Assembly: GCA_047617985.1 (NCBI GenBank)
Contig: JBLGBS010000027.1
Location: 1-6,102 of the forward strand
Source of the DNA: SW-4-43-9 sp047617985
GTDB taxonomy: Archaea > Nanohalarchaeota > Nanosalinia > Nanosalinales > Nanosalinaceae
DNA length: 6,102 nucleotides
Reading direction: 5' to 3'
The first letter of the stretch is position 1. Every line of letters starts with the position of its first letter. Below the pieces are notes generated by a model. The model searched no databases. It worked only from the letters and a program-made list of their open reading frames with translations, and was not told the DNA's origin. Below are positions 1-5,546 of this stretch, in pieces. Made by a program: the position numbers and the translations under genes.

Positions 1-116
1 AAATGCACATTCACAAGAGGCTCATCGACATCATGGACTCCGAGAGAGCGCTCCGACAGGTAATGCGAGTGCATGTACCAGAAGGAGTTGACATCGAGAT
101 CGAGCTAGAGGAATAA
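1..116 (+). CDS. rpsJ: Small ribosomal subunit protein uS10 (S10), C-terminal fragment
   Basis: This is the last 37 codons of a gene that begins before the window; bases 1-2 end the preceding codon and the stop TAA is at 114-116. The segment MHIHKRLIDI followed by ERALRQVMRVHVPEGVDIEIE matches the conserved C-terminal end of archaeal uS10, where HKRLID and the final PxGVxIEI strand are hallmarks. uS10 is a 30S head protein. In archaea its gene commonly ends the str-type operon behind elongation factor 1A, which cannot be seen here. The next ribosomal gene, uL3, lies almost 6 kb downstream, so accessory genes sit between two ribosomal loci. Identification rests on motif recognition and is strong despite the truncation. 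Confidence 0.93.
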   Translation, partial: MHIHKRLIDIMDSERALRQVMRVHVPEGVDIEIELEE

Positions 117-201
117 ATTCTCCTCATATTCCCACTTCTAATTTAAAGTTTCTACCAGCTTCTATTTCTATACCGAAAGCCGTTGAAGCGTAGCGGAATA
201 C
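117..201 (+). other. Pyrimidine-rich spacer downstream of rpsJ
   Basis: No ORF is supported here. The part from 118 to about 173 is rich in T and C on the plus strand and could end rpsJ transcription, since archaeal terminators are often simple U-rich tracts, but no long uninterrupted T run is present. From 177 onward an imperfect 7-bp inverted repeat with a 16-nt loop (177-183 with 200-206, one G-T pair) runs into the tRNA promoter; its meaning is unclear. Confidence 0.3.
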
Positions 202-210
202 GGTTTAACA
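202..210 (+). promoter_or_regulatory. TATA-like box for tRNA-Ser
   Basis: The element GGTTTAACA is centred about 28 nt before the first base of the tRNA at 234, the spacing expected of an archaeal TATA box that directs transcription from at or near the mature 5' end. The call rests on position and A/T content. Confidence 0.5.
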
Positions 211-233
211 TGATCAAACTTTGTGAAGTTTAT

Positions 234-386
234 GCCGGAGTGACTGAGTGGCTAAAGGTGCCACCCTGGAAAACACTGCTTTCTGAGTTTATGCAAAGAA
301 AGCGGTTTGAGAAGATCTATGATCTTCGACTCCCAGTCAGGTGGTGGGCATTACCGCCCTCCTGGGTTCAAATCCCAGCTCCGGCG
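234..386 (+). tRNA. tRNA-Ser (anticodon GGA), intron-containing
   Basis: The cloverleaf can be drawn completely. Acceptor stem GCCGGAG (234-240) pairs with CTCCGGC (379-385), with discriminator G386. The D stem is ACT (243-245) with GGT (257-259), and the D loop holds the GG pair at 250-251. The anticodon stem CCACC (261-265) pairs with GGTGG (340-344), and the anticodon GGA is at 268-270. The long class II variable arm has GGGC (346-349) pairing with GCCC (356-359). The T stem CTGGG (362-366) pairs with CCCAG (374-378) around the loop TTCAAAT. The long variable arm, G73 and anticodon GGA identify serine, reading UCC and UCU. A 67-nt intron (272-338) follows position 37, leaving a mature tRNA of 86 nt. 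CCA is not encoded, so it must be added by nucleotidyltransferase. The exons need splicing endonuclease and a ligase, and rtcB with archease lies about 3.5 kb away. Confidence 0.95.
272..338 (+). other. tRNA-Ser intron at the canonical 37/38 position
   Basis: Junctions were placed by the archaeal bulge-helix-bulge rule. CTGG (266-269) pairs with CCAG (333-336) as the 4-bp central helix. It is flanked by 3-nt bulges AAA (270-272) and TCA (337-339), each cut after its second base. The outer helix is the anticodon stem. On the intron side, 273 onward does not pair with 332 backward, so the inner helix is absent and the motif is the relaxed type. Inside the intron are a 10-bp hairpin (275-284 with 297-306, one G-U) and a perfect 7-bp hairpin (311-317 with 321-327, loop TAT). 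Loop bases 285-289 could pair with 328-332. No clear box C/D guide pair was found. Confidence 0.88.
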
Positions 387-391
387 TTTTT
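387..391 (+). terminator. Oligo-T terminator of tRNA-Ser
   Basis: Five consecutive T residues directly follow discriminator G386. This is a typical short U-run stop for archaeal stable RNA genes. It lies before the convergent minus-strand gene that ends at 400. Confidence 0.55.
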
Positions 392-399
392 CCCCATAA

Positions 400-1131
400 T
401 TATACAGGTTTCAGGTTAATTATTCTCTTCTTTAGCTTCAAGAGGTTAGTTCTAATCCAGTAAGACGTGAGATAAGCGAATCTCAATAACCTGCTCTTCA
501 ACCAGTGGATTGTCAGATAGGTAAACATGAAACCAAATATACCTCCCTGAACCCCAGAGAAATGCGTTATGAAGAAGTCAGATCCCGAGATATAGCCGTA
601 TGAGCTCAGAACTGCAAAAACCCCTGTAATTAGAGAAACCGCCTCCTCAGCGCTTAGAAGAGGTGCCTTGATATTGAAAACATCACCTGTGTAGAAAGCC
701 TCCATCAGGAATATAGCTCCTCCAGCACCCATTATCATACCTAGAAAGACTTCTCCAAATACAGGGCCGATAAACTTCCATGTCTGCAAGAGTGCCAGAA
801 ACAGAAAAAGATTCATCAGAGCCAGACTGACGTTGAATGGATTGAATATTTTCCTAGTGTTGTCTACCCAGATCTCTGCCTCCTTCAGCAAATCACTTGT
901 CTCTGTATGCGTTCTTCTCCAGTCATACGCAAAGGACTTCATCCTTCTCTTCGTATCTGTCTGTATAATATCCTTATCGTATTTCTCAGGCCATGTAGGG
1001 GTAGAAAGCTTCAGAGACCATTTGCCGTTCTTCTTATCTGCGTAGAGTCCAAAATCGAACTTGCCATCGTGAACCCAGTATATCTCGTCACTGTGCTCGT
1101 ACTCCTTCCCCCAGTTCTTGGCTCCTCCCAT
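400..1131 (-). CDS. Hypothetical multi-pass membrane protein
   Basis: I do not recognise this family. The 243-residue product has a soluble N-terminal part (about 1-97) rich in charged and aromatic residues, including the stretches EIYWVHDGKFDFGLYAD and DWRRTHTETSDLLKEAE. About four hydrophobic segments follow, near residues 99-118, 125-146, 160-182 and 194-211. The tail is strongly basic (LKLKKRIINLK), and the positive-inside rule puts it in the cytoplasm together with the N-terminal domain. Glycines cluster in the second and third segments (GMIMGAGGAIFLME, GVFAVLSSYGYISG). The start is ATG at 1131 with no Shine-Dalgarno site before it, so the mRNA may be leaderless, though the upstream TATA signal is weak. 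The gene converges on tRNA-Ser with only 13 bases between them. The coding reading is supported by its length and coherent membrane topology; function is unknown. Confidence 0.8.
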   Translation of the reverse strand: MGGAKNWGKEYEHSDEIYWVHDGKFDFGLYADKKNGKWSLKLSTPTWPEKYDKDIIQTDTKRRMKSFAYDWRRTHTETSDLLKEAEIWVDNTRKIFNPFNVSLALMNLFLFLALLQTWKFIGPVFGEVFLGMIMGAGGAIFLMEAFYTGDVFNIKAPLLSAEEAVSLITGVFAVLSSYGYISGSDFFITHFSGVQGGIFGFMFTYLTIHWLKSRLLRFAYLTSYWIRTNLLKLKKRIINLKPV

Positions 1132-1189
1132 ACTATTAATATCTCAATAACTGACAAAAACTTAACAGAAAAATCACTGTCTCTAATAG

Positions 1190-1208
1190 AAAATAAGAAA
1201 GAAAAATT
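1190..1208 (-). terminator. U-rich terminator downstream of the exported helical protein gene
   Basis: Read on the minus strand, the segment is a series of T runs (AATTTTTCTTTCTTATTTTC) beginning 11 bases beyond the stop codon of the gene at 1220-1969. Archaeal termination commonly uses such U-rich tracts without a hairpin. It separates that gene from the next minus-strand gene, whose promoter must lie within 1132-1219. Confidence 0.5.
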
Positions 1209-1219
1209 GAGCTAAATCC

Positions 1220-1969
1220 CTAGTTTTCCGGCTGGAAAGTGTCGGGATTCTGCTCTACAATTCCTGCTGTAAGTGCGTCCGCTATCTTGCTGACCTGTTT
1301 GTTAGCTTCTCTCTGCTTCTGGTAAGCCATTTCGTAGTTTCCTTCATCGTACGCTTCCATTGATGCGATGACTAGAGTTTTGTGCTCTTCTGCAAGAGTT
1401 ACAACTCCGTCTCTCGGAATGTTTGGATTGGCGTCGTTGAAGAAGGTTCCAGCGCTTTCAGCGTATCCTTCTAGGTTCTGGTCGGCTCTATCCATTTTTG
1501 TCTGGTTGTCTGCCTTGAGACCTTCTGTGTAGTCGACAAAGTAGCCGATGTGATCTCTCCATAGACCTAGGAACTGCTGTTCTGCCTCGTCGCCGTAGAC
1601 ACTTCCAACTTTCGCTGCCAGATCCTGACTGTTCTGATCCAGCTGAGCTACTGATGCCTGAGTATCTGCGTCGCCGTCGTAGGCGTTTCTTAACGCTATC
1701 AGACCGAGATCAACATGTTCCTTCAGATCGCTGTTCAGGCCTACCCTGAGATCATCTGCCGGAGTCATCGAATTGATCTGTGCCTGATTTCTCTGCTGTT
1801 CAAGCTCGGAAACCTGGCTTTCAAGCGTACTTATTCGCTCTTCTTTGGTATCGATCATATTGTCTTTTCGATCGATCTCTGCCTGTTTCTCCATCTGGCC
1901 TCCCATGTAACCTAAGCCTCCTGAAACTAGAACTGCAGCAATAAGCGGAACTATAAGCTTCGTGTTCAA
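1220..1969 (-). CDS. Membrane-anchored or secreted helical-repeat protein of unknown function
   Basis: The 249-residue product begins with a signal or anchor segment (about 4-23, LIVPLIAAVLVSGGLGYMGG). A coiled-coil stalk follows (about 26-64, TLESQVSELEQQRNQ region), then an all-helical domain (about 72-240). That domain holds three units of about 55 residues, each opening with an acidic residue and histidine: E84-H85, D139-H140 and E195-H196. It is highly acidic and has no cysteine. The arrangement recalls uncharacterised exported helical proteins of bacteria and haloarchaea, but I cannot name a family with certainty. The outward-facing domain may bind a metal or ligand through the repeated histidines; this is inference. 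The start is TTG at 1969, chosen because GAGGTG lies 6 bases upstream and the signal segment begins at once. It is transcribed divergently from the winged-helix regulator at 2145, which may control it. Confidence 0.85.
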   Translation of the reverse strand: MNTKLIVPLIAAVLVSGGLGYMGGQMEKQAEIDRKDNMIDTKEERISTLESQVSELEQQRNQAQINSMTPADDLRVGLNSDLKEHVDLGLIALRNAYDGDADTQASVAQLDQNSQDLAAKVGSVYGDEAEQQFLGLWRDHIGYFVDYTEGLKADNQTKMDRADQNLEGYAESAGTFFNDANPNIPRDGVVTLAEEHKTLVIASMEAYDEGNYEMAYQKQREANKQVSKIADALTAGIVEQNPDTFQPEN

Positions 1970-1975
1970 TTGTTA

Positions 1976-1981
1976 CACCTC
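1976..1981 (-). promoter_or_regulatory. Shine-Dalgarno site supporting a TTG start
   Basis: Minus-strand GAGGTG lies 6 bases before the TTG at 1969-1967 and complements the archaeal 16S 3' end. It decides the start of a gene lacking an ATG near its N-terminus, and it is unusual in a window where most genes have no such site. Confidence 0.75.
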
Positions 1982-2007
1982 ATTAAGAACTAAAATAGCT
2001 CAAAACC

Positions 2008-2017
2008 ATTTTAAATA
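2008..2017 (-). promoter_or_regulatory. TATA box for the exported helical protein
   Basis: Minus-strand TATTTAAAAT is centred near 2012. A start about 25 bases downstream, near 1986-1988, would leave a leader of about 17 nt that just includes the GAGGTG site. A weaker alternative, CTATTTTAG, lies at 1990-1998. Confidence 0.5.
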
Positions 2018-2069
2018 GCCAATTAAATTTTTTACTGGCTTAAAACAGTTCTTCAACAGGAAAAAGTAA

Positions 2070-2087
2070 ACTTTAGAAAACTAAAGT
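2070..2087. repeat. Perfect inverted repeat, candidate operator
   Basis: ACTTTAG (2070-2076) and its exact reverse complement CTAAAGT (2081-2087) are separated by AAAA. The repeat sits between divergent promoters, about 58 bases before the winged-helix gene at 2145 and 100 bases from the TTG start on the other strand. Two half-sites centred 11 bp apart, about one helical turn, suit a dimeric winged-helix protein. Autoregulation by the adjacent gene is an inference. Confidence 0.4.
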
Positions 2088-2109
2088 AAAAGCCTAGGAG
2101 AACTGAAAA

Positions 2110-2126
2110 CTTAAACAAGTTAAAAA
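2110..2126 (+). promoter_or_regulatory. TATA-like element(s) for the winged-helix gene
   Basis: Two overlapping candidates precede the ATG at 2145: CTTAAAC (2110-2116) and GTTAAAAA (2119-2126), centred about 32 and 22 bases upstream. Either would give a leaderless or nearly leaderless transcript. No Shine-Dalgarno site is present. Confidence 0.45.
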
Positions 2127-2144
2127 CCCAATAATAATTATAAT

Positions 2145-2426
2145 ATGACTCTTCCAAAAGGCGCGATCGCAATACTGAGAGAAACCGAAGATGAAACAAA
2201 ATCATTTGACGACTACACAGATATAGAGATAGACGGGGAGAAACTCAGCTCTGCAACAGTAACCAAAAGACTGAAGGAGTTAGTGGCGCTCGACGGTTTA
2301 GAGGAAACCGTGATAAGATCGGATACAGGTAGACGGAAAGTAGGTTACGAGATAACAGACAGAGGAAGAAAAGTGCTGAAGGTAGCGGACGAGTTCGAAG
2401 ATAAACTTGGAGATATAAAGGAATAA
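2145..2426 (+). CDS. Winged helix-turn-helix transcriptional regulator
   Basis: The 93-residue protein reads as a compact winged helix. A first helix (about 5-12, KGAIAILR) is followed by a divergent strand and loop, then a helix and likely recognition helix (about 35-49, SSATVTKRLKELVAL). The strand-turn-strand wing (about 51-70) contains SDTGRRKVGYEIT, and a last helix runs from TDRGRKVLK to the acidic C-terminus. The pattern SxxTVxKRLKEL plus wing plus YxxTxxGxxxL is typical of HxlR/MarR/PadR-like archaeal regulators; the exact family is uncertain. It carries no obvious ligand or metal domain. It is likely a cytoplasmic dimeric DNA-binding protein, and the inverted repeat at 2070-2087 just upstream is a natural target. 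It may regulate itself, the divergent exported protein or the glycosylase gene 32 bases downstream. The start is the only ATG near the domain and fits a leaderless mRNA. Confidence 0.82.
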   Translation: MTLPKGAIAILRETEDETKSFDDYTDIEIDGEKLSSATVTKRLKELVALDGLEETVIRSDTGRRKVGYEITDRGRKVLKVADEFEDKLGDIKE

Positions 2427-2430
2427 ATCC

Positions 2431-2438
2431 GATAAAAC
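2431..2438 (+). promoter_or_regulatory. TATA-like box for the DNA glycosylase gene
   Basis: GATAAAAC is centred about 24 bases before the ATG at 2459, between the upstream stop and this start. It fits a leaderless mRNA, but read-through from the winged-helix gene is also possible. Confidence 0.4.
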
Positions 2439-2458
2439 CTATCTTTTCTACTCTAGAT

Positions 2459-3001
2459 ATGGAAATCGAAAAAACATTCTTCGGCAGAGATACTGAAAAA
2501 GTTGCAGAAGATCTTCTAGGCTGTACAGTTAGTAGAAACGGGATGAAGGGAAAAATTGTGGAAACTGAGGCCTACCTAGAAGACGATCCTGCCTCTCATG
2601 CCTACCCTAAAAAGACGGAGAGGAACCGGTTGATGTACGAGACATATGGCCGAGTGTATGTCTATCTCTGCTATGGTATACACCATATGCTGAACTTCAC
2701 CACAGAGACTAACGGTGTTGGAGGCGTCCTGATCAGAGCGATAGAACCTCTTGAAGGAATAGATAAAATGAGGCAGAACCGTGGAGTTGAGAAGAAAAAA
2801 GAGCTCTGCAGCGGGCCGGGAAAGATATGTGAGACACTTGAGATCTCAAAAGAAATGAACGGCACAGAGGTGAGCGAAAAACTGGAAATTGAGAAAGGAT
2901 CAGCAGATAAGGTTGAAACCTCGACAAGAATCGGTATAAACAAAGCTCAGAACCGGGAGCTCAGATACTATATACCGGACAACAAGTTTGTCTCGAAATG
3001 A
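2459..3001 (+). CDS. 3-methyladenine (alkyladenine) DNA glycosylase, Aag/MPG family
   Basis: This enzyme excises alkylated and deaminated purines such as 3-methyladenine and hypoxanthine by cleaving the N-glycosidic bond, starting base excision repair. The 180 residues cover the whole domain. LLGCTV (19-24) is followed by the catalytic block IVETEAYL (33-40), where E37 corresponds to human Glu125 and Y39 to Tyr127. SHAY (46-49) gives H47, equivalent to His136, with one residue fewer between it and Y39 than in the human enzyme. VYVYLCYG (66-73) includes intercalating Tyr69. N79 follows, then VLIRAIEPLEG (90-100) with R93, LCSGPGKIC (117-124), TRIGI (156-160), and the closing NKFVS. All expected active-site positions are present, so it should be functional. 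It is slightly short compared with the roughly 190-200 residues common in bacteria. The family is common in bacteria and eukaryotes and patchy in archaea, so transfer is possible. No Shine-Dalgarno site precedes the ATG. Confidence 0.95.
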   Translation: MEIEKTFFGRDTEKVAEDLLGCTVSRNGMKGKIVETEAYLEDDPASHAYPKKTERNRLMYETYGRVYVYLCYGIHHMLNFTTETNGVGGVLIRAIEPLEGIDKMRQNRGVEKKKELCSGPGKICETLEISKEMNGTEVSEKLEIEKGSADKVETSTRIGINKAQNRELRYYIPDNKFVSK

Positions 3002-3010
3002 ATAAAAACC

Positions 3011-3020
3011 AATAAAATAA
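3011..3020 (+). promoter_or_regulatory. TATA-like box for the cmk-archease unit
   Basis: AATAAAATAA is centred about 25 bases before the ATG at 3040. It lies in the 38-base gap after the glycosylase stop and is positioned for a leaderless transcript covering the kinase and the tightly coupled archease gene. Confidence 0.45.
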
Positions 3021-3039
3021 CAGTAGGTAAAACCAGGAT

Positions 3040-3651
3040 ATGGGAAGCTATATAGAGGAATTCCAGGACGACAGAGAGAAGAACTCAGAGCTTGTTATAA
3101 CAATCGACGGGCCTTCCGGATCAGGTAAAGGAACACTCGCCGAGTTCATTGCAGAAAAACTTGATCTGGAGTATTATTCTGCTGGAGATTTCTTCAGACA
3201 GATAGCGGCAGAGAAAGATCTAACAGTTGAAGAGCTTTCCGAGAAAGCTGGAAAAGAAGTAGATGTAGACGTCGACCGAAGAACCCTGGAGAAAGGACTA
3301 AACGAGAACTGTGTGATTGAATCAAGGATTGCTTCAAAAGTATTAGGCGACCACTCGAATTTCCGGATCTATGTAACCGCCGACCTAGAGGAGAGAGCTC
3401 GAAGGGTTAGAGAAGACCTCAAAAACCGGGAGAATGAAGAAGGCGGAAAAGACCTGGAAGAAGTCAAGGAAAAAATAGAGAAACGGGATCAAGACAATAA
3501 CCAGCGCTACCAGGACTACTACGGTATTGATATGTGGAAATCAGACATATACGATCTAATACTGGATAATACAGAACTAGATATAGAAGAACAGGAGAAA
3601 AAAGTGGACAGAGTTTTGAAAGACGAGTTCCCAGAAAGATACAGGGAATAA
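3040..3651 (+). CDS. cmk: Cytidylate kinase, archaeal type
   Basis: The enzyme phosphorylates CMP and dCMP to the diphosphates with ATP, in pyrimidine nucleotide salvage and RNA turnover. The P-loop GPSGSGKGT lies at 24-32 inside VITIDGPSGSGKGTLAEFIA. It is followed by LDLEYYSAGDFFR (41-53), the NMP-binding entry typical of archaeal CMP kinases. VIESRIASKV (92-101) and the segment KRDQDNNQRYQDYYGID (148-164) match the conserved lid and arginine region. The product is somewhat longer than typical archaeal members because the P-loop is usually only a few residues from the start. Here about 17 acidic residues precede it, and no later in-frame ATG, GTG or TTG lies before the P-loop, so the extension seems real. 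The middle insert (about 128-147) is highly charged. The stop is followed after only three bases by the archease ATG, implying one transcript. Confidence 0.93.
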   Translation: MGSYIEEFQDDREKNSELVITIDGPSGSGKGTLAEFIAEKLDLEYYSAGDFFRQIAAEKDLTVEELSEKAGKEVDVDVDRRTLEKGLNENCVIESRIASKVLGDHSNFRIYVTADLEERARRVREDLKNRENEEGGKDLEEVKEKIEKRDQDNNQRYQDYYGIDMWKSDIYDLILDNTELDIEEQEKKVDRVLKDEFPERYRE

Positions 3652-3654
3652 AAG

Positions 3655-4074
3655 ATGAGCTACGAAATACTTGGACACACAGCAGACGAAAAATTCAGGG
3701 CAGAAGGAGAGAGCCTAGAAGAAGCTTTTTCTGAATCAGTTAAGGCGTTCGGCGAAATAGTTGGTTCAGACCCTGAAGCCGGAGAATACAGACATGAGAT
3801 AGAGGTGGAGTCAGAGAGTCATGAAGCTCTTTTATTCGATTTCCTGGATAAACTGATCTTTCTGCAGGACACTGAAGGCGTCGCAGTATGTCAGGCCAAA
3901 AAACTAAGTATCAAGGAAAAAGAAAACTCATACCTGCTTGAATCAGTGATATGGGTCGACTCAATCGATAGAGAGGACAGCTTCCAGGATATTAAAGCCC
4001 CGACATACAACGAGATGAAGGTAGATTATGAAGAAGGAGTAGGCTGGATTGTCGAAGCCGTGCTCGACATATAA
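3655..4074 (+). CDS. Archease, activator of RtcB RNA ligase
   Basis: Archease speeds RtcB by promoting its guanylylation, allows turnover, and can broaden its NTP use. The 139 residues match the family throughout. YEILGHTADEKFRAEG (3-18) contains the hallmark HTAD. SLEEAF (20-25) follows, and ALLFDFLDKLIFLQDTEG (58-75) is the conserved helix and loop. DIKAPTYNEMKV (112-123) corresponds to the usual EVKAVTYHEM with His replaced by Asn. WIVEAVLDI ends the protein exactly at the typical C-terminus. By family comparison D11, K114 and D138 are the likely metal and catalytic positions and all are present. The gene starts three bases after the cmk stop, with no own promoter, and is followed after 53 bases by rtcB. 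Archease next to rtcB is a well-known arrangement and supports both calls. Confidence 0.95.
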   Translation: MSYEILGHTADEKFRAEGESLEEAFSESVKAFGEIVGSDPEAGEYRHEIEVESESHEALLFDFLDKLIFLQDTEGVAVCQAKKLSIKEKENSYLLESVIWVDSIDREDSFQDIKAPTYNEMKVDYEEGVGWIVEAVLDI

Positions 4075-4098
4075 ACATTTGCTGATGGGAATAAGACT

Positions 4099-4107
4099 GT
4101 AAAAAAC
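4099..4107 (+). promoter_or_regulatory. TATA-like box for rtcB
   Basis: GTAAAAAAC is centred about 25 bases before the rtcB ATG at 4128, with no Shine-Dalgarno site between. It suggests that rtcB has its own leaderless transcript besides any read-through from cmk-archease. Confidence 0.45.
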
Positions 4108-4127
4108 TGACTCAGTATTTTCTACAC

Positions 4128-5546
4128 ATGGAACTCAACAGCGTATCCGAAAATATATACGAAATTCCAAAAGACGAGGAAATGAATGTACCTGCCCGGG
4201 TCTACGCCTCCGAAGAGCTTCTGGAGGAGATAAAAGGAGATGACACACTGGAGCAGGTTCGGAATATGGCCTGTCTACCTGGAATACAGAAATACTCGAT
4301 AGTTATGCCGGACGGCCACCAGGGATACGGCTTCCCGATCGGGGGAGTCGCAGCGTTTGACGCCGAAGATGGAATTATAAGCCCCGGGGGAATTGGCTTC
4401 GACATCAATTGTGGAGTGAGAGTTCTTAAAACAGATTTAACCGCTGAAGATATTGATGGAAAAGAGCAACAGCTCGCCAATATCATGTACAGCAAGATAC
4501 CTGTCGGACTTGGAAAAGGCGGATATCTGGACACGGATAAAGAAGATATACTCGAGATACTGGAGAAAGGAATGGAATGGATGGAAGAAAACGGTCACGC
4601 CCGGGAAGAAGATCTCAAAAGATGTGAGGAGAACGGAAGACTTCCCGGAAAACCCGAAAAAGTACCGGACGACGCAGTGAAGAGAGGTTTAAACCAGGTA
4701 GGATCCTTGGGTTCCGGAAACCATTTCATGGAAGTGCAGATCGTCGGCGAAGTGTTCGATGAGGAAAAAGCGGAGGCCTATGGTTTAGAGGAAGACCAGA
4801 TTGTAATAATGATACACTCTGGTTCCCGGGGGCTGGGACATGAAACATGTACAAAATACCTTAGAAGGTTCGAGAAGGAATACCCGGAAATCGCCGAGGA
4901 GATACCTGAGAAAAACCTGATCTATGCACCGGTTCAGGACGAAGCAGCTCAAGACTACAAAGACGCGATGTACGCAGCAGCAAACTACGCCTGGGCCAAC
5001 AGACAGGCACTAACCCAGGGAATTAGAGATTGCTTCAATACTATTTTCGATCAAGTGCAGATCGATATGGTTTACGATGTCTGCCACAACATCGCCAAGG
5101 AGGAAACCCACAAGGTCAACGGCGAAGAAAAAGATGTGATCGTACACAGGAAAGGAGCGACAAGGGCGATGCCATCCGGTAGAAAAGAAGTGCCGGAGGT
5201 TTACTCGGATGTCGGTCAACCCGTACTTATCCCTGGCTCGATGGGGACCTCAAGCTATATCCTATCCGGCGGACAGAACTCACTGGAGATCTCATTCGGT
5301 TCGACAGCACACGGCGCCGGAAGACTGAAATCTAGAACCCAGGCAAAGCAGGACTACTGGGGCGAGGATGTACAGAAAGAGCTGGAGAGAGAAGGAATAC
5401 TGGTGAAAGCAGACTCTGGCTCCACTATCGCGGAGGAAGCGCCCGGCGTCTACAAGGACATAGATGAAGTCATCCAGGTCAGCGACGAACTTGGAATCGG
5501 GGAAAAAGTCGCAAAAATGCTTCCTGTAGTCAACATAAAGGGTTAA
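4128..5546 (+). CDS. rtcB: RNA-splicing ligase RtcB
   Basis: RtcB joins RNA ends bearing 2',3'-cyclic phosphate or 3'-phosphate to 5'-OH ends in a Mn- and GTP-dependent reaction. In archaea it is the tRNA exon ligase. The 472 residues are complete and typical in length. Metal ligands and catalytic residues are all visible: D92 and C95 in GGIGFDINCGVR, H199 in GSLGSGNHF, H230 in IMIHSGSRGLGH, H320 in YDVCHNIAKEE, and H395 in STAHGAGR, the histidine that accepts GMP. The motif MPDGHQGYGFPIGGVAAFD (60-78), the HRKGATR block (340-346) and the ending MLPVVNIKG also match. The spacing H320 to H395 equals that of the Pyrococcus enzyme. No intein or insertion is seen. It lies directly downstream of archease and in the same window as an intron-containing tRNA-Ser, a probable substrate. 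The ATG start gives the usual N-terminus (ENIYEIPK). Confidence 0.98.
   Translation: MELNSVSENIYEIPKDEEMNVPARVYASEELLEEIKGDDTLEQVRNMACLPGIQKYSIVMPDGHQGYGFPIGGVAAFDAEDGIISPGGIGFDINCGVRVLKTDLTAEDIDGKEQQLANIMYSKIPVGLGKGGYLDTDKEDILEILEKGMEWMEENGHAREEDLKRCEENGRLPGKPEKVPDDAVKRGLNQVGSLGSGNHFMEVQIVGEVFDEEKAEAYGLEEDQIVIMIHSGSRGLGHETCTKYLRRFEKEYPEIAEEIPEKNLIYAPVQDEAAQDYKDAMYAAANYAWANRQALTQGIRDCFNTIFDQVQIDMVYDVCHNIAKEETHKVNGEEKDVIVHRKGATRAMPSGRKEVPEVYSDVGQPVLIPGSMGTSSYILSGGQNSLEISFGSTAHGAGRLKSRTQAKQDYWGEDVQKELEREGILVKADSGSTIAEEAPGVYKDIDEVIQVSDELGIGEKVAKMLPVVNIKG

Noticed and set aside
177..206. Imperfect inverted repeat before the tRNA
   Set aside because: Seven pairs with a 16-nt loop and one G-T pair is weak, and it overlaps the likely TATA box; no functional claim is justified.
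272..338. Box C/D guide RNA within the tRNA intron
   Set aside because: CTGA occurs at 283-286, but no convincing RTGATGA C box or C'/D' pair accompanies it.
183..419. A 78-codon plus-strand open frame across the tRNA
   Set aside because: It is explained by the tRNA-Ser gene and its intron and has no protein-like features.
833..1215. Two plus-strand open frames opposite the membrane protein
   Set aside because: They are antisense to a minus-strand gene with convincing membrane topology and show no motif or start signal.
2162..2169. GCGATCGC palindrome
   Set aside because: It lies within the coding start of the winged-helix gene; a single copy is most easily explained by chance.
4202..4680. 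Open frames in other frames within rtcB
   Set aside because: They lie wholly within a gene with a complete set of RtcB catalytic motifs, so they are shadows.
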